The position numbers were made by a program, and so were the translations under genes. From Sthenelais limicola (Eukaryota; Annelida; Polychaeta; Phyllodocida; Sigalionidae), in NCBI GenBank assembly GCA_942159475.1, contig OW804096.1, forward strand, positions 138,507,972-138,571,971: DNA of 64,000 nt. The letters run 5' to 3'. Numbering within the stretch: the stretch's first letter is position 1; each line of letters starts with the position of its first letter. The notes beneath the pieces were generated by a model. The model was not told where the DNA came from, did no database searches, and saw only the letters and a list, made by a program, of their open reading frames with translations. This document shows positions 54,017-64,000 of this stretch, piece by piece.

Positions 54017-57000
54017 GTAAGTCTCTTTACTTGTAAGTTACTTTACTGGTTTACCCAACGAGAAGCATTGAAGGAGAAACATTGCAAACTTCTTATATCA
54101 TATTATAAAAATATCAAACATAAAATATCGAAATACATGTTAGGTACCCTAGTGTTTACTATCATTAGAATCGGTGTGATCTGCTCTTTTCAAGTATAAT
54201 GATATCTCAAAATCCATATTTCGCGACTTATGATTCAATTTCCTAAAACGGATCACATCTGTAGATGTTCAATAGGGGAGTTGCATAGCCGCCATTTTGA
54301 ATTTTAATTCGCATTGAATTATGGGACTAATGGTACAGTGTATAATCTTTAGAAAACATGGTATGTTCAGCATGGAATATTTATCAGTAAACCCATGTAA
54401 ATAGCCATGTGATATACATGTTTCCACAACACAAGTCTCTGTCTTTCCTATCATGCATTTGGTTTTCAAAGATGATTTATACAATATATGATATTGGTGA
54501 AAGCATTCTTGCAATTTTCGATACAATTATTGACAAATATTTGTATGTCAGATTTGAACAGAACCCATCCCAACATGCACTGTACCAGACATGCGCAGTG
54601 AGACATGCAACTCCCCTATCGATCACTGGGGGGAGGAGAGTGGAGAATTTGCGAAAAATCCTTCTGCAAAATTGTATGGACCCCCCTCCCCACCCCACTT
54701 TTAGAGTCTTTGCAAAAAAGGTCCCCCTTTTTGAGTCTTTACAAAAAAATGGCTTCCCCCTTCAGAGTCTGCACAAAAAAGGTGCCCCCCTGAAAATTCT
54801 CCTCTCCACCCCTCCCCGCATCCCCACCCACCGTGGGTAAAAATGAAAGGTCCCTGACTGTTATATATTTCCAATTATTAAGTCAACAATCCCCATAGAC
54901 TTACTATTGCAGGCGATATTCACTTTATACATCGCCACATTAAAGGTTTTATCCACAAGATGATCATCTTTGTTGGAATACATGTGCCAATTTTTGGAAT
55001 TTTTGGCATTTCTAAAGTGATCCTATAGAGTATCTTTTTTGATACTTTCATTGACAAAATTCCACATTTGTGATACGTTTCATTTTGCTACTTTACTAAT
55101 AATTGTTCACCCAGAAATATTGCAAACTTTTTTGAAAAAAAAAAAAAAAATATCAAACTTAAAATATAGAAATATTTATTAATCTCCTAATATTTACTAG
55201 TATTATTGAAATCAACTTGATCTCATCATTTCAGATTTGATGATATCTCAAAATCCATTTTTTGCGACTTGTGACTCATTTTGCTGTAGTACATGACATA
55301 TTGCCTATGGGTCAGATTTTCCGAAAAGTGTACAATTCAACTTCACCGATCTTCTCAAATAACCCAAATTTCAGACGAAAATAAAGTTCAAAACACAGTT
55401 CAACCTAACCAAACTGATTGCTAGAATCAATGCAATTCCAAATATACTCGAATTTACCTAGTATTGGCCATTTTTCAGTCTAATTCATCAGAATTTACTA
55501 AAAATGTAGAGCTGCCAATTGTACATTTTCTGAAAATCTGACCCCTATGCTCTACACACAATGCTTTTCTTGTTGCAGATAATAATTGCTGGAATATTTG
55601 GAATTGCTTCATCAAAGAAAAAGAACAACTGCACTGTAAGTTATAACCCTTATTATGTAACAATGTTAGACGGATGCATTCTGCTTCACACAAACAATTC
55701 ACAGCATCTGGAATCTTTAACGTGATATGGGTCAGATTTTCAGAAAATGTACAATTCAACTCTGCCAATCTTTTCAAATAACCCAAATTTCAGACGAAAA
55801 TAAAGTTCAAAATAGAGTTTAACCTAACCAAACAGATTGCTAGAATCAATGCTATGCCAAATATGCTCAAATTTACCTAGTATTGACCAAATTGCAGCCT
55901 AATTTAGCAGAATTTTCTAAATGGGTACAGCTGCGAATTGTACATTTTTTGAAAATCTGACCCATATAATCAAATCCATCCAGGAATGAAGTAGTTAATG
56001 ATTCTCATGCGATTTTGCGCCGTTGAGGACGTTTTAGAAGCCCTGTATGAAAAACAACTGTACATAATTGATTGTAGATCAACCTACATCCGGCAGGATG
56101 ATCTGTTTTCTTAAAGACGCTCGCATAATCATTCAACCAAAAACAAGTCAAGTGCAACCCTTATATAAAACTTCCATTACTCCAACTTATGCCATATTGT
56201 ATTATAATTTCTAAAAATGTATTATTAATGTACCAAGTGTAGAGAATCATCCTCAGTCAATGATTGAGGTGATATTGTCCTCTACAAAAGATGAGTGTAA
56301 AGCTATAAAGAGGCCGGAAACCTCCCGCCAGCCGGAGAGTAGCTCTTTTTATGGCAATTCCAATTACATTGCATTAAAAGTTTTTCTAATCTAATCTAAT
56401 AATGATAATCATCCACAATTTTGGTCAAACGACTTTTAGATTAATTAGAAAAGAATGGAACAACGAGTAAACAATATTTACGTTTTACCGACGGTAGCTG
56501 CTTAATTTAAGACATGTGTGTGTGTAGCAGTCCTTCAGGAGTGATGGGTCAGATTTTCAGAAAATGCACAATCTACAGTTCTACACATCTATCAAATTCT
56601 GCTAAATTAGAGTGAACATTGATAAATACTAGGTATATCTGAGTGTATTCCGTATTGTATTCATTCAATAAATCTGTCTGGTTATGTTGAACTGTATTCT
56701 GAACCTGATTTTCATCTCAAATTTGGGTTATTTGAGAGGATTGGTGAAGGCCAATTGTACATTTTCTGAAGACCTGGCCCTGAAAAGAACGGCAGGTCCT
56801 TGTCCTGCATGGAACCCTGCACAGAGAGCCCGCAAAGGTCAGACTCCCTGCCTAGACCGAAGTCTAGACGTTGGTTCCTGGTCTTTAGGCCATGGGATAA
56901 TATGCACTCTATACCGAGATGTAAGTAGTATAGTAAAATGTGTTTTTGTCTAAGGCGATTATTTATAAGATGCTTGTGTTTTCACCGTGTCAGATCATAA

Positions 57001-60000
57001 CGTTCCTCGTGATGTCGGTTCTGTCAGGCCTCTTCTCCCTCTTCCCAATGGTCTTTGGAATAATGGGAGCAACGATGATGTTCGGTGAAAGCCTAATGGT
57101 AAGTGATTTTAAGTGTTTGTTTTTAAACTCTTTATTGTAGTTTTGTTCTGAGCCCAAGGCACATGGAGAACGAGACGAGAAGTAGAAACCCATGCTCAGT
57201 CTAGGCCCAAAGTTTAGAGAGTCCCTTGAAATGAAGGGAAAGCCTCTCGCCTCAAACCGCAAAGTGCCATTATAATTCCATTAAAACCGCAAAATGTCAT
57301 TATATTCCCATAAAACGCCGAGTCTGAGTCCAGAAAACTGATTAGTGAAGTAGGCTGACATACCATTCTTATCTGATCTGAGGGTTTGGACCTAGAGTGT
57401 GTCGGATCCTCGTCCAAACTTAGCGGTCTTTCGTTTGTTTCATCCTGGGTAAAATATTAAAAATAAATTAAAAACAATTGGTGTGGGATATGGGTCGTAC
57501 CAGGAATGTATATACCCGGGTGTATACATAAGAGTCAGATCGTCCGAAAATGTACAATCAGCAGGTCTGCACGTTCTGTAAATTCGGCTGAACTAATATA
57601 TATGCCCGGTGGTATCACGTGACATCAGACTTCAGATATAGAGAAGAACTGCAAAAATTAAATTAATGCAACATAAAACGACACCAAATTTTATAAGTGT
57701 ACTGTACCGTGGAATATCATGAATATTCATGAGACCAGGGAGGTTTTAATATTTTGAGGCGGGCTATTCACTCCCGCAACCCTATGTGTTGCTCATAAAA
57801 ATCTAAATGTTAATTCAACTTCCTACGCTAAGTCTCTAAACAATTATAAATAACTAGGTATATCTAGTTACATTTGGTATCGTGTTGATTCAGAATATCT
57901 GTTTGGTTATGTTGAACAGCTCTTGAATTTCGGATATTTGAGAGGATCGATGGATGCATGGTGATACATTTTTGTGACAATCTTTCCCATATATATATAC
58001 TCCCTGCCTGGTCCGACTAACGTATTTTTTCCCCTTCTTCATAGAAAAGGGACTATCTTTTGTTGAGGAATCTTGAGGAACGTTTCGGTTAATTCTCTTT
58101 AAGAAAATTGAAACAAATCCATCCGTAAATTTCAGTTGACACTCTAGTTTCCAAAATCACCACTGGGGGAGCCAGTATCATTGGCCTTTAATGCGTGTTT
58201 TACCCTGTAGGTGGTGCCACCGTACATAATTCTTACCCACACCCTGTAGTTAAGGATCATACTGGAAGACCTGGATTTCTATTCAGATGTATGGCTCCTA
58301 TTTGTATAACACCCTTAGATACAAAAAAAATATATTTTTTTAAACTGAATCGGAACTAACAAATAATTATAATAATTAATTTCTATAACTTCTTTATAAA
58401 GCTACGATGATATGTTCAGTTGTTTTTCCTCCCTTGTAGTTCGCTTCTCAGCAATAATTTTTTTTACTTCTTTTATTTTTTTTAAAAGATTTTATTTCCA
58501 CTGGGGAGACATTTCCCAGTAAACTGGGTTATTCCAATGCGCCCAGCTTGGGGTAACAAAAGTAGCTGGAGATCGAGAGAGAAAAATCGTGTAGCATATT
58601 TGTTAATTACATGCAGATAGATCAATTGGAATTGATGATTAGGTAATAACACCAAACCACGCACCATGACATAAATCTATTAATTTATTATGGAATCTCG
58701 AGAATTCTCTTCTTGAGCAAAATCATGTTGTGCCAAACATTATTTCACACAACAATGGAAGGAGGGGACTAACTCTTACTCTATTTATCATTAATAAATC
58801 ACTTTTATCTTGCATTTTTAGATGCCAATTTACATTAGCCGACAGTAATAGATAGAATTGTGTGTGGGGGTAAATAAAGATGACTATGGTTGAGATTAAA
58901 TATTAGATAATTAAGTCTAAATATGTCTTTGGTGTAGAGAGAATCGCCCACGTGTTGCGATCCAAGGATTCGAATAAAATGTTTCCACAATCAAACCTTT
59001 TTTTGCAACCGATTTATTTTCTTATCCTGCCATCTGGGCTTCTACATCCTCAATGCACATATGATATGGAAATAACTGGCGACTATATTATATTAGAAAT
59101 ATGTGATCCGTTTTAGGAAAATGAGTCATAAGTCGCAACACATGGATTTTGAGATATCACCATATTTGAAAAGAGGAGATCAAGCGGATTCCAATGATAG
59201 TAAACACATGTATTTCTATATTTTAATTTTGATATTTTTATTTTTGAAAAAAAAGTTTGCAATGTAAACTGTTGCTGGGAAAACCAGTAAGGTAACTAAA
59301 TAATATACTCGATAAGAAGGCCTTCAAAACGCAATGATATATTTAATACAATGTCCCGAAATTTGTTACATAGATTTATATGACCATAAGCGCTAAACCT
59401 CAAAGAAATCAGAATATTCCAATAAAGAGATCTTGTGATAAAAACACTTTGAAAAATATCAATTTTGCGACTTGTGACCCATTTTCCTGGAACACATCAC
59501 ATGTGTTCACTTTGTGGACATGAGCTCTTTATGGCAAGTTTTGGTTTAATGAAACAATTTTCCCTGTATATATATCATTTTAAAAATTACAATACAAATT
59601 ATTATTAAACATCTTGTGTTCTTTTATTTATTTTCTTTCCTCTATACATCCAAATAATGATTCCTTTATGATCATAATCAAATCTTCTGGTCGTGGGTAA
59701 GACCATAAAGTGCCTTTCTGTCTCTTTTCTCTGTCTCTCTCCCTTCTTCTCTATCTCTATTTCCTGGGTAGGATCATAAACTGCCTGCCTCTCAGCTCTC
59801 CCGCCCTTGATATAACCATATTAAATGTGTTGATAAGGGCAACCAATCTCACCCACTCAAATCTTTCTTGATTTCTTGCACTTTCAGATGCCAATTTGTC
59901 AGCTGGTGCTGGCAACAGTGGAGATCATTGTGGCCACCTGGTCCATAGGTGTGTCCTCCCAGGCCATGTGCTGCCCAAACTCAGCAGTAAGTAGTACTTA

Positions 60001-60871
60001 TAATTCATCCTACCCCATACAATCCTCTCTAAATTCATTGCATCAAATCCTGTTTTGATGAAGCTATGTATTTATCTAGTAATTGATAATTGCTACATGA
60101 ATAGTATCAATGGATAAACATCATTAAAATATTATACTAAAAACTAGTAGGATTTCCAGGGGGAGATTTTCCAGGGGGACACCCCCCCCCCTCATACACA
60201 CACACTCACACATACAGGGCTTTGTACCTTCGGCGCCGGGTTACGCCCTAGCTTGTTAAGTTTGCCTGAACTGCTTGTTTATTTGTTGCCAAGGTATTCC
60301 CGCGCTTGTAGGATATCCCCTTTACCGACACTATGCTGGCCGGACCTGAAATTATAATTGTAATTAAAATTGACTTTTTCCTATAGTAAAGTAACATACT
60401 GGAAGACCAGGAAATTCATGTTCTGATGCATGGCTCCTATTTGTACATCAGGTACGAATGAATAATATTTTGAATTGAATATTTGTGTTTCTTGCAGATC
60501 GCGCAAAGTGCCAGCCGTATGATGGGGGGTGCGGGTATAACGCAGTTTGTTGCTAATGGGGACGGGCAGCACGTGGTTATATTTGGCGGGGGTGCCAACC
60601 ACCCTGCCGTCATGTACGCCGCTAATGACCCCAACATGCCCTACATGCTCCAACAAGGTAGGCAGATTAGGGTGCATCTTTTGATTAGGTAAAGGTAAAG
60701 AAGTGAGTCGCCCCCCTCGACTTCACACTGGCCGATTGAAATAGTGAAATGTCTCTACCGATCTTTCTGTTCCCCCCACATCCTCTCTCTCATCTCTATC
60801 TCCCTCTCTCCCCCTCTCTTTCTCATTCTCCCTCCCTCCCTTTCCCTCTCTCTAGCTACCCCACCTCTATC

Positions 60872-60905
<34 letters not shown>

Positions 60906-61693
60906 CCTCTCTCTCTCTCTCCCTCTCTCTCTTTCCCTCCTTCTCTTTCTCCCTATCCCTCTCTCTCTCCGTCTCTCCCTCTCTCCCTCCCGCTCTCTCT
61001 CCCTCTCTCTCTTTCCCTCTCTCTCCCTCTCTCTCACTTCTCTCCTTCTCTCTCTCCGTCTCTCTCCCTCTCTCTCTCCCATCTCGCTCCCTCTCTCTCT
61101 TTCCCACCTTCTCTTTCTCTCCCGTCTCTCTCTCCCTCTCCCTCTCTCTCCCTCTCTCTCTTTCCCTCCTTCTCTCTCTCTCCTTCTCTGTCTTTCCCCC
61201 TCTCCCCCCCTTTCTCTCTCTATCACAATGTGATAAGAGGAGCTGAATATGTTCAATCTTCTTGCTTATCACCCTTAATGCCAATGTGCAACCACATGTG
61301 ACTAGTTGTGCTAACCACCTATACTTTACCCTTGCAGGGATCCCCAGTCTCTCCATGGCCAACACCGGCCTCCCCTGCCACATCAACAGCCCCACACACA
61401 ACGGCATCGACCACCACTCCGCCCCCGCCGTGGAGCAACCCCACCACTCCACCCCCGCCCAGGAGGAAGACCCTGGAGCATCTGACCCCATCCCACCCTC
61501 CAAACCCAAGTCACCCCGCTCACAGAACGCCAAGGAGAAAGCCCAGGAGGACGAAAAGGAGAAGCTGTTACTGGAGGAGGAAAAAGAAGCGTCCCCTCCT
61601 AAGGTGGTGGTTACCATGCCAACCCCTGGAGAACCCCCCATAGATGGGGGCTTCGAGGTGGAGGACGAGAAGGCCCTTTTACTCGGGGATTAA
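53780..61693 (+). CDS. MS4A/CD20-like four-transmembrane protein, 6 exons
   Basis: Tetraspan membrane protein of the MS4A (CD20-like) type; members sit in plasma or intracellular membranes and modulate signalling or ion flux, role here unknown. Coding exons 53780-54016, 55579-55635, 56994-57098, 59888-59986, 60498-60657 and 61338-61693 all join in frame: 337 aa. TM1 GVTQLIIGTSCIVFHVVAFF; TM2 GILTGSVIIIAGIFGIASS spans exons 1-2 and is followed by KKKNNC, as in MS4A; TM3 in exon 3; TM4 in exon 4. The 171-residue cytosolic tail has a glycine/asparagine part and then a Pro-, Glu- and Lys-rich part ending EVEDEKALLLGD. Exon 1 has an acceptor upstream, so there is a noncoding leader exon. The start could be either of two adjacent Met. 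Confidence 0.85.
54080..54260 (+). mobile_element. RepC, right half, in MS4A-like intron 1
   Basis: AAATATCAAACATAAAATAT to TAAAACGGATCACATCTG; only the 3' half is present. Confidence 0.65.
54273..54618 (+). mobile_element. RepA MITE, full length
   Basis: TAGGGGAGTTGCAT to ATGCAACTCCCCTA, 346 bp. GCCGCCATTTT at 54288-54298. It shows the unbroken sequence across the site where the Academ-like element entered another copy (TAAATAGCCATGTGATATAC). Confidence 0.85.
54619..54944 (+). other. intron 1, unassigned, with short C-rich repeats
   Basis: Four diverged copies of a phrase like GAGTCTTTGCAAAAAAGGT alternating with CCCCC runs (54655-54800). No gene. Confidence 0.55.
54945..55302 (+). mobile_element. 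RepC, diverged
   Basis: The right end is clear (TTTGCGACTTGTGACTCATT TTGCTG...CATGACATAT); the left end is degraded. It abuts the next RepB. Confidence 0.6.
55306..55549 (-). mobile_element. RepB MITE, upstream of MS4A-like exon 2
   Basis: TATGGGTCAGATTTTCCGAA to TGAAAATCTGACCCCTATG. It ends about 30 bp before exon 2. Confidence 0.85.
55579..55635 (+). CDS. MS4A-like exon 2 (57-bp microexon)
   Basis: 19 codons, IIIAGIFGIASSKKKNNCT, completing TM2 and its basic cytosolic loop. Acceptor TTGCAG, donor GTAAGT, both phase 0, so skipping it would keep the frame but destroy TM2. Confidence 0.88.
55725..55969 (-). mobile_element. RepB MITE, downstream of MS4A-like exon 2
   Basis: TATGGGTCAGATTTTCAGAA to TGAAAATCTGACCCATATA. 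Same orientation as the copy before exon 2. Confidence 0.85.
55970..56542 (+). other. MS4A-like intron 2, with a possible LINE tail
   Basis: 56300-56402 (GGCCGGAAACCTCCCGCC, then GCATTAAAAGTTTTTCTAAT) ends in three CTAAT repeats, a tail type seen at LINE 3' ends. Otherwise unassigned. Confidence 0.4.
56543..56781 (+). mobile_element. RepB MITE
   Basis: ATGGGTCAGATTTTCAGAAA to CTGAAGACCTGGCCC, full length, in intron 2. Confidence 0.85.
56994..57098 (+). CDS. MS4A-like exon 3
   Basis: 35 codons, phase 0 at both ends, encoding TM3 (IITFLVMSVLSGLFSLFPMV) and GIMGATMMFGESLM. Acceptor GTGTCAG, donor GTAAGT. Confidence 0.88.
57197..57399 (+). mobile_element. RepE MITE in MS4A-like intron 3
   Basis: CAGTCTAGGCCCAAAGTTTA to GGGTTTGGACCTAGAGTG. 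Confidence 0.8.
57532..57995 (+). mobile_element. RepB MITE split by a 260-bp insertion
   Basis: Left part AGTCAGATCGTCCGAAAATG to about 57586; the right part resumes near 57847 (AATAACTAGGTATATCTAG) and ends GACAATCTTTCCCATATA. The insert is unassigned. Confidence 0.65.
57996..59098 (+). other. MS4A-like intron 3, unassigned
   Basis: No gene or repeat recognised. Confidence 0.5.
59099..59504 (-). mobile_element. RepC MITE, inverted, full length
   Basis: ATATGTGATCCGTTTTAGGA to TTTTCCTGGAACACATCACA. The internal block order is reversed relative to the 7289 copy. Confidence 0.8.
59695..59862 (+). mobile_element. RepG (SINE-like) before MS4A-like exon 4
   Basis: GGGTAAGACCATAAAGTGCC to AACCAATCTCACCCACTC, about 25 bp upstream of exon 4's acceptor. 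Confidence 0.7.
59888..59986 (+). CDS. MS4A-like exon 4
   Basis: 33 codons encoding TM4 (CQLVLATVEIIVATWSIGVS) and the short AMCCPNSA segment with two adjacent cysteines. Acceptor TTTCAG, donor GTAAGT. Confidence 0.88.
60498..60657 (+). CDS. MS4A-like exon 5
   Basis: 160 nt; first part of the C-terminal tail, rich in Gly, Asn and Met (GGAGITQFVANGDGQHVV..., NDPNMPYMLQQG). Acceptor TTGCAG, donor GTAGGC, leaving phase 1. Confidence 0.85.
60762..61223. repeat. 460-bp pure pyrimidine (CTCT) tract in intron 5
   Basis: Almost only C and T on the plus strand, dominated by CTCTCTCCCT. It creates long spurious Ser/Pro/Leu and Arg/Glu ORFs. A tract of this type can form triplex (H-)DNA. Confidence 0.95.
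61338..61693 (+). CDS. MS4A-like exon 6 (terminal)
   Basis: 356 nt to TAA. Encodes the Pro/Ser/His part (HINSPTHNGIDHHSAP) and then a highly charged segment (AKEKAQEDEKEKLLLEEEKE) ending in an acidic dileucine-like EDEKALLLGD. Acceptor CTTGCAG. Confidence 0.85.
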
Positions 61694-61891
61694 GTTTAGG
61701 GGCATTGACCTTTGTTAGTGTGTTTCAGTGTGAGTGAAATGTTAATGCTTGTTTTCTGAGGTGCTAGAGATATGTGAGGGAAACTTGCGATCATATGAGA
61801 AGAATGTATGCAGTGTATGTGTTAAAACTGCCTTCCCAGCTAATGCTACCAATGATTTCTTTCTTAATTTGTGCATAAATACTTTTTTTTC

Positions 61892-61897
61892 ATTAAA
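61892..61897 (+). promoter_or_regulatory. probable poly(A) signal of the MS4A-like gene
   Basis: ATTAAA, a common variant signal, about 200 nt after the stop codon. Confidence 0.5.
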
Positions 61898-62008
61898 GGT
61901 CAATACAACATTTGATAATAATGAATATATTACTTGAAAATACGCATATATCCACCATAGATATTTCAGTGTGTTGCCTCTACGACATAAACATTAATAC
62001 TTGGAATG

Positions 62009-62285
62009 TACAGGTATACAGTACAGGTATACAGTAGCATACGGTACAGGTATACAGTAGCATATGGTACAGGTATACAGTAGCATATGATACAGGTATA
62101 CAGTACAGGTATACAGTATAGATATACAATACAGAGCTATACAGTATACAGTACAGGTTTGCAGATATTCAGTAGCATACGGTACAGGTATACAGTATAG
62201 GTAAACAGTACAGGTATACAGTATAGGTAAACAGTACAGGTATACAGTACAGATATGCAGTACAGATATGCAGTACAGGTACAGA
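62009..62285. repeat. ACAGGTATACAGT simple repeat
   Basis: Irregular 11-14-bp units of (R)CAGGTATACAGTA, with GCATAYGGT interruptions. Confidence 0.9.
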
Positions 62286-63371
62286 TTCAACTATGGAAAA
62301 GGGTGAGACAGGTTTGCTACGATAAACAAGGTATGCAAACAAATTGTTAATGGAATTTTGCTGTACACAGACATGTTAAAGTGACACATGCCACTGAGCT
62401 CCCGATTTGGGGAAAGTTTGCCTGAATTTCAACTATGTTCTAGATTAGTATATTTGTAATGTATACCCTGGAGCATTAATGTAGGAATTACATATATTGT
62501 GTGTATTTAAGAGTTTAAAACTCCAATTTCGTAGGGTGCTGGAGTCACCCTACCCAACTGCCAGACACAATTCGGTTGGTGAGGGGAAAGTCCCAGACGC
62601 CTCTTATCTTAATGAGTTAAGTGATACCAGCTGGATGGGACAGGGTAGATATGTCACTATGTAACTCCTGCCTCGCTCCTAGTTCACCATGCACTGAGGG
62701 CACCACCTTATGGTCAAGTTACTTCTCTCTCAGATTTGAATTCCTCAATGGAATCTCTGCCACATTCTTCGTTACCAAATATCAATTAATCTAAGGAATA
62801 TATAGAGTTGGTATTCCACACAAATGTTCTTACTTGTGCAGGTAATCGAAAACTACAAACATATTTCTAAATGACATATAGTCAAACAGTGTCCATAGCC
62901 ACTTTAAATCAGGATAGATTTGGGGGCACACACCAAAATAATTATGGCAAAGTATGCACGCCTTCAAACTTCTTGCACTGAATTGGAAAGATTATATTGC
63001 TGCACCGATATTAGCTGAAAACACATCTTTAAAAAGAGTTAATAAGAAAAAGTGTGAAATTTTTAAGTGTATGGAAGTGTGGTTAAAATGTTATATTCTT
63101 CAGTTGTGATGCCAGAAGTATTTGTGGTATTTGAAAGCACTAAGTGGTGGTATCATAAACGAAGAGAAAAGCACTCATGGTGATTTATTCAGAGAGTTGT
63201 CTTGAAATGCTGAACAGTTGCCCGGCTGATTAAGACCCAATGGTGTCAACATATATATACAATGTGGACATATTTATTGTTTAATTTGTTTTATTCAAAT
63301 TAAGGGCCATGTTTATAATATGAAAGCAAGGCTTGTACAGTTGGATGCTCGGCTCAATCAAACATTTTAGA
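62286..63371. other. unassigned sequence 3' of the MS4A-like gene
   Basis: A small hairpin GTAGGGTG / CACCCTAC at 62532-62553. No gene or repeat recognised. Confidence 0.5.
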
Positions 63372-63588
63372 TATGGGTCAGAATTTTAGAAAATGTACAA
63401 TTCCACTTCACCAAATTTCAGAAGAAAATAAACTTCAAAATACAGTTCAATCTAACCCACCAGATCGCTAGCGTCAATGCAATGCCAAATATACTCAAAT
63501 TTACCTAGCATTGGCCAAATTGCAGGCTAATATACTAAATGTGTACAGCTGCCAATTGTACATTTTCTGAAAATCTGACCTATATAGT
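63372..63588 (-). mobile_element. RepB MITE
   Basis: TATGGGTCAGAATTTTAGAA to TGAAAATCTGACCTATAT. Confidence 0.8.
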
Positions 63589-63597
63589 CGGGAGTGG

Positions 63598-63960
63598 GAT
63601 GTGGGGTGGCTGAGTGGTTTAAAGTGCTGGGTCGGTTCACTGGCATGCCCAGCATGTTGTGGGTTCCATCCCGGGTACAGTTTCACCTCCCCCCCTGCAG
63701 GTACTAGAGGAAGACCTCCATTGAGGTGAACTATAGTCTGTCCGAAAAGTAGTTGACACGGGATTCCTTAGTTCCTGTAAGGGCAGGGAAAAGTGGGAAA
63801 TCTTTTAATTCTATATATGACAAGGACCTGTCAACCCTTTGCCCAGCGAGTCGCACATTGCAATCAACCGTGGAGAAACAGGGCCAGTATCATCAGCTCT
63901 TCCTTCTGGCTAAGCAAAATAACAGCTGCTGCACATAGAACAGAGGCAGCGCAATACAAT
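63598..63960 (+). mobile_element. tRNA-derived SINE
   Basis: The head contains a perfect RNA polymerase III A box, TGGCTGAGTGG (63607-63617), and a near-consensus B box, GGTTCCATCCC (63662-63672), about 55 bp apart. The long intervening arm suggests a Leu/Ser-type tRNA origin. The acceptor stem does not pair, so it is not a working tRNA. A body of about 280 bp follows and ends near CAATACAATACAG. Confidence 0.65.
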
Positions 63961-64000
63961 ACAGCTGTATATTTGGCCATGGTCGGTCCCAAAACGGCCA

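Noticed and set aside
60744..61301. Long Ser/Pro/Leu ORFs (+) and Arg/Glu ORFs (-), up to 256 codons
   Set aside because: Open only because the CTCT tract lacks stop codons in any frame. The real exon 6 frame begins at 61338.
61994..62290. 98-codon minus-strand Tyr/Cys-rich ORF
   Set aside because: Translation of the GGTATACAGTACA simple repeat.
63598..63680. Functional tRNA gene
   Set aside because: A and B boxes are present, but the 5' and 3' acceptor segments do not pair and the T arm is imperfect; sequence continues as a SINE body.

Overview
This is animal (metazoan) nuclear DNA. It is AT-rich, its genes are split by long GT-AG introns, and the sequence between exons is packed with short inverted-repeat transposons. 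Gene content (a C3orf38/DUF4518 homologue, an MS4A/CD20-like tetraspan protein and a zinc alcohol dehydrogenase) fits a bilaterian invertebrate. A SINE-like repeat with a GAGTGAGTGAG / TTTACGCCC head recalls repeats I associate with molluscs, so a marine lophotrochozoan is my best guess; this is inference only.

Layout. 1-20.9 kb: no gene recognised, only nested mobile elements. 20.9-28.2 kb (+): a complete four-exon zinc-dependent alcohol dehydrogenase (373 aa), with a LINE 3' end in intron 1 and MITEs touching exon 3. 31.3-41.3 kb (-): a three-exon C3orf38 homologue with an ETS-like site just upstream of its start. Its intron 2 holds a 5.2-kb Academ-like DNA transposon and its intron 1 holds a hAT-like element. 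41.4-53 kb: a probable shared promoter region, a signal-peptide-like ORF cut by an assembly gap, purine/pyrimidine tracts and more nested elements. 53.8-61.7 kb (+): a six-exon MS4A-like gene (337 aa). 63.6-63.96 kb: a tRNA-derived SINE. Two 200-base runs of N are assembly gaps.

I name seven dispersed families here. RepA: about 350 bp, ends TAGGGGATTTGCAT. RepB: about 240 bp, ends GGGTCAGATTTTCAGAAAAT, about 27 loci and roughly a tenth of the window. RepC: about 410 bp, ends ATGTGATGTGTTTC. RepD: long-arm foldback. RepE: about 210 bp, ends CAGTCTAGGCCCAAA. RepF: about 350 bp, ends TAGGTGTGTTTCCGATTTA. RepG: about 170 bp, SINE-like. None of these shows a protein. The Academ-like element is the only one with clear transposase-type coding sequence, and that is damaged by at least one in-frame stop.

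The three genes show no functional link with each other. The main story is how mobile DNA has built the introns: exon 3 of the dehydrogenase has a MITE ending 12 bp before its acceptor and another starting 13 bp after its donor, and exon 2 of the MS4A-like gene lies between two RepB copies in the same orientation.
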